Positions 51,007 through 57,969 of a DNA stretch of 64,000 nucleotides are shown here, one piece after another. Made by a program: the position numbers and the translations under genes. The notes below the pieces were generated by a model, which saw only the letters and a program-made list of their open reading frames with translations, did not search any database and was not told the DNA's origin. Each line of letters begins with the position of its first letter. Within the stretch, counting starts at the first letter, position 1. This stretch comes from Sphaerisporangium siamense. Its GTDB lineage: Bacteria; Actinomycetota; Actinomycetes; Streptosporangiales; Streptosporangiaceae. The DNA is taken from contig NZ_JACHND010000001.1 in the NCBI RefSeq assembly GCF_014205275.1, positions 2,108,001 to 2,172,000 on the forward strand, given 5' to 3'.

Positions 51007-52512
51007 GTGCGCGAACTGCGGCGCCGCGTCGCGCGCACCCCGCTGTGGCTGCGGCTCGTCGCCGGGACGCTGGTGCTGGTCACGCTGGCCGTGACGCTCA
51101 CCGGCGGGTTCGCCGTCCAGCTCCTGCGCGGGTACCTGGTGGACCGCGTCGACCGGCAACTGGTGCTCGCCGCCGTGATCCGCCGTGAACCACCCCTTCC
51201 CCCACCCGCGGACGGCGCGCGCCGGCAGTACGGCCTGTACTACGTCGCCCTGCTCGGCCGGGACGGCGCGGTGGAGCGCACGCTCCAGGAGAGCCCCGGC
51301 ACCGACCCGCCCACCCTCCCGGCCCTCACCCCGGACCAGGTGCGGAACACCGCGCCCCGCCCGTTCACCGTCGTGTCCGGCTCCGGCACGAGCTGGCGGG
51401 CGATCGCCGTGGAGGACGGCGACGGCGCCCACGTCCGCGTGGTCGCGATCCGCATGGCCGACATCGACGCCACCGTCACCCGCCTCGCCGTCATCGTCGC
51501 CACCGTCGGCGGCGTCGTCCTCGTCCTGCTCGGATTCGCCTGCCACTGGCTGGTACGGCGCAGCCTGCGGCCCCTCGGCGAGATCGAGCGCACGGCGGGC
51601 GCCATCGCGCGTGGCGACCTGTCGCGCCGCGTCCCCTTGCGCCACCGCCGTACCGAGGTGGGACGGCTGGGCCGTGCGATCAACGGCATGCTGGCCCAGA
51701 TCGAGGCCGCGTTCCGCGACCGCGAGGCGTCCGAGTCCGCCGCCCGCGAGTCCGCCGCCGCGGCCCGGGAGTCGGCCATCGCCGCCCGTGAGTCGGCCGC
51801 CGAGGCGCGCCGCTCGGAGGAGCGCATGCGCCGCTTCATCGCCGACGCCTCCCACGAGCTGCGCACCCCGCTGACCTCGATCAGAGGGTTCGCCGAGCTC
51901 TACCGCCACGAGACCCCGGACCTCGCCGAGGCCGCCCGGCTGCTCTCCCGCATCGAGGCCGAGGCCGCGCGCATGGGCCTGCTCGTGGACGACCTGCTTC
52001 TGCTGGCCCGCCTGGACCAGCACCGCCCCCTGGAACGCGACCCCGTGGACATGCTCAGCCTCGTCGCCGGAGCCGTTCTGGACGCCCGCACCCTCGCCCC
52101 CGACCGCGAGATCGACCTGCTCCGCCTCGACGACGCCGACGACCCCGTCACGGTGATCGGCGACGAGCCCCGCCTCCACCAGATCATCGCCAACCTGATC
52201 GCCAACGCCCTCCGCCACACCCCACCCGGCACCCCGTTCCACGTCGCCATCGGCAACCTCGGCCCCCTGGTCGTCGTCGAGGTCGCCGACCAGGGGCCGG
52301 GCCTGCGTCCCGGGGACGCCGACCGCGTCTTCGAACGCTTCTACCGCGCCGATCCGGCCCGCACTCGCACCGGCAATGGCGGCACCGGCCTCGGTCTGCC
52401 CATCGCCGCCGCCCTGACGCACGCCCACGACGGCACCATCACCGTGACGTCCGCCCCCGGCCACGGCACCACGTTCCGCGTCGAACTCCCAGCGGCGGGC
52501 GGCGCCTCCTAG
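51007..52512 (+). CDS. Sensor histidine kinase in the export operon
   Basis: A 501-residue kinase: membrane helix 1 (about 16-38), extracytoplasmic sensor (about 40-155), helix 2 (about 158-182), HAMP, then an unusual coiled segment of repeated ESAA(A/I)AAR units (about 241-270), H-box DASHELRTPLTSIRGF with H283, N-box NLIANALRHTP and G-boxes DQGPGL and GTGLGLPI. It pairs with the regulator at 50184 and is a paralog of the kinase at 26464. The start is GTG 51007. The sensor domain is about 115 residues, low in cysteine, ligand unknown. Confidence 0.92.
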   Translation: MRELRRRVARTPLWLRLVAGTLVLVTLAVTLTGGFAVQLLRGYLVDRVDRQLVLAAVIRREPPLPPPADGARRQYGLYYVALLGRDGAVERTLQESPGTDPPTLPALTPDQVRNTAPRPFTVVSGSGTSWRAIAVEDGDGAHVRVVAIRMADIDATVTRLAVIVATVGGVVLVLLGFACHWLVRRSLRPLGEIERTAGAIARGDLSRRVPLRHRRTEVGRLGRAINGMLAQIEAAFRDREASESAARESAAAARESAIAARESAAEARRSEERMRRFIADASHELRTPLTSIRGFAELYRHETPDLAEAARLLSRIEAEAARMGLLVDDLLLLARLDQHRPLERDPVDMLSLVAGAVLDARTLAPDREIDLLRLDDADDPVTVIGDEPRLHQIIANLIANALRHTPPGTPFHVAIGNLGPLVVVEVADQGPGLRPGDADRVFERFYRADPARTRTGNGGTGLGLPIAAALTHAHDGTITVTSAPGHGTTFRVELPAAGGAS

Positions 52513-52716
52513 ATCACTCTGGGAACGGTCCGTCGCCGACAGGCCGTTCGGCCGTGGGTCGCCACGAATGCTCTATCTCTATATATCGAGAACATGTATC
52601 TTGACGCTGGAGGCCGAGTGACTGAACGCGGGGGGTCCGCGGGGGCAGTCCTCGGGCGTCGGCGATCAGCGGCCGGCGACGGTCCGGGCCGCTGAGGAAG
52701 GAGGATCATCAGAGGG

Positions 52717-52908
52717 ATGGGTTTCCACGTGTTGGGCGGGTGCGCACGGGCTGTGCGTGCTCGCCCGAAGGTGCCTTACGCGGGGCAGGTGCCTTTGGCT
52801 GCGACGGCTCCGGGGACGGGCCGGACGCGCGCGTTGCTCGCGCTCCTGGTCGCCGTTCTCCAGGTCACCTTCCCGTTCACCGCGAGGTCGAGTGGAGGTG
52901 TGACGTGA
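52717..52908 (+). CDS. Possible 63-residue leader protein coupled to PadR
   Basis: ATG 52717 lies behind a purine-rich tract (AGGAAGGAGG). The 63-codon frame has one hydrophobic segment (ALLALLVAVLQVTFPF, about 40-55) and stops at TGA 52906-52908, whose last base is the A of the PadR ATG. This TGATG overlap and the strong ribosome binding site favour a real, translated small protein or leader peptide. No family is recognised, and chance cannot be excluded. Confidence 0.4.
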   Translation: MGFHVLGGCARAVRARPKVPYAGQVPLAATAPGTGRTRALLALLVAVLQVTFPFTARSSGGVT

Positions 52909-53318
52909 TGGCCACTTCTGAGAACTCCGGGGCGGCTCGCGGCGGCGACGCCGAGGTTCGTCCCATCACGCGAATGACCGACCAGATGCTGTCCGTGCTG
53001 TCCGTGCTGCTGGTCTGTGCCGGCAGCGAGAAAGGACGGTACGGGCAGGCCATCGCAGCCGCCACCGCCCTTCGTACCGGCACCGTGTACCCGATCTTGA
53101 TCCGCTTCGAGCGTGCGGGCTGGGTGACGAGTCGGTGGGAGGAACGGGATGACCCGAGCGAGTCGCGTGACTCGGGAGCGTTGCGGAAGTACTACAAACT
53201 GACGCCCGAAGGCCGGGAGCGCGCCCGTGACGCGCTTACCAGGCGAGAAGAGGAATTGGCCAAAGCCGTTTCGTCCCTCCGTCTTGTGCTGCCTCCCGGT
53301 TCGGTCCTCGGGCAATGA
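52908..53318 (+). CDS. PadR-family transcription regulator
   Basis: A 136-residue winged-helix protein: RMTDQMLSVLSVLLVC, then the recognition region GRYGQAIAAATALRTGTVYPILIRFERAGWVTSRWEE (about 44-80) and wing/end KYYKLTPEGRERARDAL, typical of PadR. PadR proteins act as repressors released by phenolics or drugs. GTG 52905 and ATG 52908 are both possible starts; GGAGGTG precedes them. It lies between a 63-residue ORF and a membrane-protein gene. The AT-rich patch at 52572-52600 upstream of the ORF could hold its promoter or operator. Confidence 0.88.
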   Translation: MATSENSGAARGGDAEVRPITRMTDQMLSVLSVLLVCAGSEKGRYGQAIAAATALRTGTVYPILIRFERAGWVTSRWEERDDPSESRDSGALRKYYKLTPEGRERARDALTRREEELAKAVSSLRLVLPPGSVLGQ

Positions 53319-53339
53319 TCAGAAGGAGAGAACCGCCCG

Positions 53340-54068
53340 ATGAACGCCCATGACGCCCTGCCCGACGGGAGATACTTACTCCTGTTCTTCGCGGGCCTGG
53401 CACTCACGCTCCTGTTCGGAGTGTCCTCCGATATCAGGCTCGGCAGAACTCTCCGCGAGATCGAAGCCGCGACGGGCGACCGGCCGGAGGACGGGGCCGC
53501 CATCCGCGAGCACGTGGGGAGCACCCCCGGCCGCGTTCTGAAGCGCTTGGTCGCGCGAGCCTGGTTGAACCGGGTCCGGCCCTCCCGGTGTGAACGTCTC
53601 GCGGCGTTCGTCAACTCCCTGGGAGCCGCGATCGTCGGCGGCTCCTTGGGGAGGGACCTCCACATGCAGTGGACGGCCGACCTGAGGAGCAGCAAGAATC
53701 AGGGGCGTATCCCTCCCGAGCTGCTCCTGGAGGCGCTCGGGAACTTCATCGGCTCCTTCAAGATCCTCGTATCCGAGAGGATATTGGAATTCCTGCGGAC
53801 CCGTTACGAGATGCAGTGCCGGGTCGGGGCGGGATTCCTGGACTTCGTGGCCCGTTCGAAATCGACCGCCTTCGTGCTGGTCGGCCTCCCGGGCGTGAGC
53901 GCTGTGACCCTCTTCGCGTACGTGCTCGGAGGAGAGCAGCTCGCGTATGCCCTGCTGGGCGCCTCGGTCTACGCCGTGCCCAATCGCGCCATGAAATGGC
54001 AGGCCGAACGCCTTCTCGCCATTCGCACCAGGCTCGCGACCCGGGAGAACGAGCCTGAACGAACCTGA
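53340..54068 (+). CDS. Membrane protein of unknown function, PadR-linked
   Basis: A 242-residue protein with one N-terminal membrane helix (about 12-29, YLLLFFAGLALTLLFGVS) and two near the C terminus (about 180-217), and a basic/helical central region (about 45-170, LNRVRPSRCERLAAFVNSL). I do not recognise a family. It is 21 bases downstream of the PadR gene with GGAGAG as ribosome binding site, so it is probably PadR-controlled. GC is slightly lower than the window average, by eye. Confidence 0.7.
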   Translation: MNAHDALPDGRYLLLFFAGLALTLLFGVSSDIRLGRTLREIEAATGDRPEDGAAIREHVGSTPGRVLKRLVARAWLNRVRPSRCERLAAFVNSLGAAIVGGSLGRDLHMQWTADLRSSKNQGRIPPELLLEALGNFIGSFKILVSERILEFLRTRYEMQCRVGAGFLDFVARSKSTAFVLVGLPGVSAVTLFAYVLGGEQLAYALLGASVYAVPNRAMKWQAERLLAIRTRLATRENEPERT

Positions 54069-54122
54069 ACCGGGCACCTGCCGACCGAGGGCTTCCTCCA
54101 CGAGGGAGCCCTTTCGGCCTTC

Positions 54123-54422
54123 ATGGTGCGCTGCGGACCGACCGCCTGCTCGGCGTACGCGTGCCGGGCCCGTGATCCGTCACTCCACCGCGCCTGCGCC
54201 CCCGACAAACTCTCCGACCCCACCTACCTACGCTGACACCACCACCTGACGTCCCTGCTGGCCGAGGCACGCCCGGACCTGGACGCCGCCTTCTACGCGC
54301 ACACCCTGCTGGCCATGTTCGACGCCGACCTCGTCAGGGCCGTCACCGCCGACGGCGGCGCCGTCCGCCTGTCCGCCTCCCTCCGCACCCTCGCCGGCGC
54401 GATCCTCCGCGCGCCGGCTTGA
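54123..54422 (+). pseudogene. TetR-family regulator remnant
   Basis: In one frame this stretch reads a C-terminal TetR-like ligand domain: HRACAPDKLSDPTYLR, then an in-frame TGA at 54234-54236, then HHHLTSLLAEARPDLDAAFYAHTLLAMFDADLVRAV and a final TGA at 54422. The N-terminal helix-turn-helix is missing. It is therefore a decayed fragment, not a working gene. It lies in the 447-base gap between the membrane-protein gene and the Tat-exported protein gene; the rest of this gap (54069-54122 and 54423-54515) shows nothing recognisable. Confidence 0.65.
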
Positions 54423-54515
54423 TCTCGTGGTTTTCCAGGAGGACGTGGGGTGCGGGACCGGCTGTGATGGAGGTGCGTCGAGGAGGGCGCGTCGGTTCGC
54501 GGGCGGGAGAGTGTC

Positions 54516-55127
54516 ATGGGCGACGCTGAGCGAGGATCGGGGTTAGGGCGGCGCGGTTTTCTGGGGCGGGCATTGCTGGGTGGGGCGGCGGCGGTGGGCG
54601 GGGGAGTGCTGGTGGACGTCGCCGCGCCCGCGCCGGCGCGGGCGGGGGCGAGTGACGCGTTCCGGTGGTGCAGCCGGTGTCAGAACATGTGGTTCATCGC
54701 GGGCGGGAACAACGGGCACTGCCCGGTCAGCCACCTGTGGGACCACAACCATTACACCAATGGAAGCTGGACGTTCTGGCTGCCCGACGACCAGTCCACC
54801 GACACCTTCGGCCAGCTCCGGCTGAAGTGGTGCCAGACCTGCAAGGCCGTGTACTTCGGCCAGGGGCGGGGTGTCTGCCCCAACAACGGGAACGGGCACA
54901 CGCCGTCCGTGCGGGCGTACCGCATCGAGACCAACGTCGGCGGCACGATCTCCGGCTTCCCCAAACAGTCCGGCTGGCGGCGCTGCGAGCGATGCCTGCT
55001 GCTGTGCTGGGGCCCCGGCTGGATGGACGGCCACTGCCCCATGGGCGGCGGCGCCCACGTCATGGCCTGCTTCATCCACCCCACCCTGGGCTGGATCTTC
55101 GAGGACTACATGCCCCGCCACACCTGA
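54516..55127 (+). CDS. Tat-exported protein with three CxxC repeats
   Basis: A 203-residue protein. Residues 1-43 are a twin-arginine signal (GLGRRGFLGRALLGG, R12-R13) ending in APARA. The mature part has three copies of one motif: C-x-x-C, then about 13 residues, then G-x-C-P. They are C52/C55 and C69, C106/C109 and C121, C157/C160 and C174, with additional Cys at 164 and 185. The Trp/Tyr/Phe pattern also repeats. Three-fold repeats with paired Cys suggest a metal-bound or disulfide-stabilised trefoil; Tat export suits a protein that folds with metal in the cytoplasm. Family and partner are unknown. Confidence 0.75.
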   Translation: MGDAERGSGLGRRGFLGRALLGGAAAVGGGVLVDVAAPAPARAGASDAFRWCSRCQNMWFIAGGNNGHCPVSHLWDHNHYTNGSWTFWLPDDQSTDTFGQLRLKWCQTCKAVYFGQGRGVCPNNGNGHTPSVRAYRIETNVGGTISGFPKQSGWRRCERCLLLCWGPGWMDGHCPMGGGAHVMACFIHPTLGWIFEDYMPRHT

Positions 55128-55297
55128 CCCACCGGCTTCGAGGTACATGGACGATCTCCGGGGGGAACGCTTCCTCGCCCGGCGCGGGCGTGGGTGGTGG
55201 TTGACAGGTTAGTTTCAGGTTCGGCTCATGGGTTTCTGAGGTTGGGGGGTTGGGATGGGGGAGCCAAAGTCCCTCGGTTTCCCGACGGAGTCCACCT

Positions 55298-55870
55298 GTG
55301 ACCGCGTTGCGTCGTGTCGTCGGCACCGCCGCCGTAGCCGCCACTCTGCTGACCTCCGGCTGCGGTGGTGGGGAGTCGCCGCAGGCCACGACCGGAGCCC
55401 ATCCTTCGCCCACTGGGTCCGGAGACGGGCGTGCGGCGTTCGTCGCGTGCATGAGGCAACACGGTGTGGAGGTGCCGTCCGGCCGTCCGGAAGGGCGGCC
55501 GACGGCTCGGCCCAGCGGTTCCCCGTCCGTTCCGCCGAGCGGGGGACCGAGGGACTTCGGCACCATGCCCTCCCAATCTCCGCAGATGCGCCAGGCGCTT
55601 GAAGCGTGCCGCTCCCTCATGCCGGGCGGATTCGGCCAAGGCCGCCGGATGGGCGGGGGCGTGGACGCGTCGGCGCTCCAGGCGTTCCGCACCTGCATGA
55701 AGGACAACGGCGCCGAACTACCGGAGAACGGCGGCATGCGCGGCCTGAAGACGGAGGACCCGTCCATCGCCAAGGCGCTGAAGAAGTGCCGCCCGCTGCT
55801 GCCCACCATGCCTCCCCGCAGCCCCGGCGACACGGCCTCTCCCACGACCTCCCCGGCCACGGGCACCTGA
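55298..55870 (+). CDS. Lipoprotein with two-fold CM-x-x-(H/N)G repeat
   Basis: A 190-residue lipoprotein. The signal peptide ends with the lipobox LLTSGC, so C22 is lipidated. The mature part repeats one helical unit twice: AAFVACMRQHGVEVP ... ALEACRSLMPGG and QAFRTCMKDNGAELP ... ALKKCRPLLP, each with two cysteines that could bridge. Related lipoproteins are often encoded near MacAB-like exporters; here the exporter is 3 kb upstream. GTG 55298 has ACGGAG upstream. The function is unknown. Confidence 0.75.
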   Translation: MTALRRVVGTAAVAATLLTSGCGGGESPQATTGAHPSPTGSGDGRAAFVACMRQHGVEVPSGRPEGRPTARPSGSPSVPPSGGPRDFGTMPSQSPQMRQALEACRSLMPGGFGQGRRMGGGVDASALQAFRTCMKDNGAELPENGGMRGLKTEDPSIAKALKKCRPLLPTMPPRSPGDTASPTTSPATGT

Positions 55871-55893
55871 TCCGGACCGGCATGAGGCCGAGG

Positions 55894-56112
55894 GCTTGAC
55901 CTGGTTCCGCGTGCGGCCAGGTTTGCGGCTGGTTCCGCGTCTGGTTGGGCATCTGACCTGGTTCCGTGCGCGTTCCGGCATCTGGCTTGATTCAGGACTT
56001 TGACCCGGTTCCGCGTGTGGTCAGGTTCGCGTCCGGTCGGGGATCTGACGTAGTTCCGCGTGTGGCTCGGCATCTGACCCGGTTCGGGTATCTGACCCTG
56101 GTTTCGGTCGGC
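55894..56112. repeat. Degenerate direct-repeat array
   Basis: About seven imperfect copies of a 25-30 base unit with the core CTGACCTGGTTCCGCGTGTGG fill most of the 323-base gap between the lipoprotein gene and the first GTPase gene. Recognisable cores begin near 55895, 55926, 55952, 56000, 56043, 56072 and 56091. The units are degenerate and of uneven length, so this is neither CRISPR nor a clean microsatellite. No ORF covers it convincingly. Confidence 0.7.
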
Positions 56113-56193
56113 GTACGGCACCGGACGCGGGCGGCGTGAGGCCGGTGACCTAGGGTTTTCCGCAGGCGGTGGATAGGTGGCGGTTCCTGGGGC

Positions 56194-57969
56194 ATGACCG
56201 GTCGTATGGCAGGGAACGACGGCCTGCTCACGGCCTTGGAGAACCTGCGGCGCCTGCTCGATCACGACCTCTTCCCCCTGGAGATCGGGGACGTCGCCTC
56301 GCATCGCCGTGCCCTGAAGGAGCTCAGGGGCCAGCTCGACGACTACCTGCTCCCTCGCGTCGCCGCGATGGACGCGCCCCTGCTCGCCGTCGTCGGCGGC
56401 TCCACAGGAGCGGGCAAGTCGACGCTGGTCAACTCGCTGGCCTGCGCCGACGTCACCGAGCCCGGCGTGCTCCGCCCGACCACGCTGGCTCCCACGCTCG
56501 TCGCCAACCCCGCCGACGAGCCCTGGTTCGGCAGGCAGAACGTCCTGCCCGGCCTCGCCAGGACCACGGGCCGCGGCCGGGGCGAGCCGGGAACCCTGCG
56601 GGTGGTCACCGCCGTGACCCTCCCGCCGGGGCTCGCCCTGCTGGACGCGCCCGACATCGACTCGGTCGTCACGGCCAACCGCGAGATCGCCGCGCAACTG
56701 CTCGCCGCCGCCGACCTGTGGCTGTTCGTCACCACCGCCGCCCGGTACGCCGACGAGGTCCCGTGGGGCTTCCTGCGCAGCGCCCGCGAGCGCAGCACCG
56801 CCCTGGCGGTCGTCCTGGACCGCGTGCCGCCCGAGGCGCTCGAACCGGTCCTCGCGCACCTGACCCGGCTACTCGACGAGAACGGCCTGTCCGGCACGCC
56901 GCTGTTCAGCGTCCCCGAGGTGGCGCTCCCCGAGGAGAACGCCCGCCTGCCCGAGCCGGCCGTCCGGGACGTGCGGGACTGGCTGGCCGGCATCGCCGCC
57001 GACGCCCACGCCCGCGCCCGGATCGTACGCCGTACGCTCGCGGGCGCGCTGGACAGCATCTCCACCCGCGTCCCCGCCCTCGCCGACGCGGCCGAGCGGC
57101 AGCGCGCCGGGCTCGCCGACCTGCACCGCATGGTCGGCAGCGCGTACGGGGCCGCCATGGCGACGTTCGACGACGGGATCCGCGACGGCTCCCTGCTGCG
57201 CGGCGAGGTGCTGGCCCGCTGGCAGGACTTCATCGGCACCGGCGACCTCATGCGCTCGCTGGAGTCGCGGATCGGCTGGCTGCGCGAACGCGTCGTCTCC
57301 GCGTTCACCGGGCGGCCCGCCCCCGACACGCGGCTCCGCGTCGCCCTGGAGACCGGGGTGGAGGCGCTGATCCGCTCCGCCGCCGACACCGCGGCCGAGC
57401 GCGCGTTGGAAGCGTGGTCCGGCACGCCCGCCGGGCACGACGTGCTCGAACGGGCCGGCGTGGTCTCCGCGGGACGGCTCGGCCGCGCCTCGTCCGCCCT
57501 GCCCGAGCGCTCCGCCGCCGCCGTACGGGCCTGGCAGGGGTACGTCCTCGACCTGGTCGCCGAAGAGGGGGCCGAGAGGCGGACGACCGCCCGGCTCGCG
57601 TCGTTCAGCGTCAACGGGGCGGGGCTGCTGCTGATGCTGATGGTCTTCGCCTCCACCGGCGGGCTCACCGGCATCGAGGTGGGCATCGCCGGAGGCACCA
57701 GCGTCCTCAGCCAGAAGCTGCTGGAGGCCGTCTTCGGCGACCAGGCCGTGCGCACGCTCACCCAGGCGGCGCGCGACGACCTGCGCGGCCGGGTGCGCGC
57801 CGTGCTCGACGAGGACGCCGCCCGGTTCACGTCCCTGCTCGAAGGCGCGGGCCCGCCCGAGGACGTCGCCCCGGCCCTCCGCCAGGCGGCCCGGGCCGTG
57901 CGCGACCACCGCGACGAGGTCGAGGCGCCCGACGCCCCGATCGTGGAACAGGCGGACCGGTCGCGATGA
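56194..57969 (+). CDS. Dynamin-like/YfjP-type GTPase, first of a coupled pair
   Basis: A 591-residue P-loop GTPase. Walker A is G68-GSTGAGKST-77; the switch/G3 region is LLDAPDIDSV (about 150-160); a G4-like motif reads VVLDRVP. Helical sequence follows to about 470, then a hydrophobic pair (about 475-505, LLLMLMVFASTGG and GGTSVLSQKLLEAVFG) that may insert in the membrane. Bacterial dynamin-like GTPases remodel or guard membranes and are often encoded as side-by-side pairs. Its TGA overlaps the start of the second GTPase (ATGA, 57966-57969). ATG 56206 is a possible later start. Confidence 0.85.
   Translation: MTGRMAGNDGLLTALENLRRLLDHDLFPLEIGDVASHRRALKELRGQLDDYLLPRVAAMDAPLLAVVGGSTGAGKSTLVNSLACADVTEPGVLRPTTLAPTLVANPADEPWFGRQNVLPGLARTTGRGRGEPGTLRVVTAVTLPPGLALLDAPDIDSVVTANREIAAQLLAAADLWLFVTTAARYADEVPWGFLRSARERSTALAVVLDRVPPEALEPVLAHLTRLLDENGLSGTPLFSVPEVALPEENARLPEPAVRDVRDWLAGIAADAHARARIVRRTLAGALDSISTRVPALADAAERQRAGLADLHRMVGSAYGAAMATFDDGIRDGSLLRGEVLARWQDFIGTGDLMRSLESRIGWLRERVVSAFTGRPAPDTRLRVALETGVEALIRSAADTAAERALEAWSGTPAGHDVLERAGVVSAGRLGRASSALPERSAAAVRAWQGYVLDLVAEEGAERRTTARLASFSVNGAGLLLMLMVFASTGGLTGIEVGIAGGTSVLSQKLLEAVFGDQAVRTLTQAARDDLRGRVRAVLDEDAARFTSLLEGAGPPEDVAPALRQAARAVRDHRDEVEAPDAPIVEQADRSR

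Noticed and set aside
55201-55206. TTGACA as the -35 element of a lipoprotein promoter.
   Set aside because: No acceptable -10 hexamer lies 16-18 bases downstream.
55894-56112. Possible CRISPR array.
   Set aside because: The repeated units are degenerate, of unequal length, with no constant spacers and no cas genes nearby.
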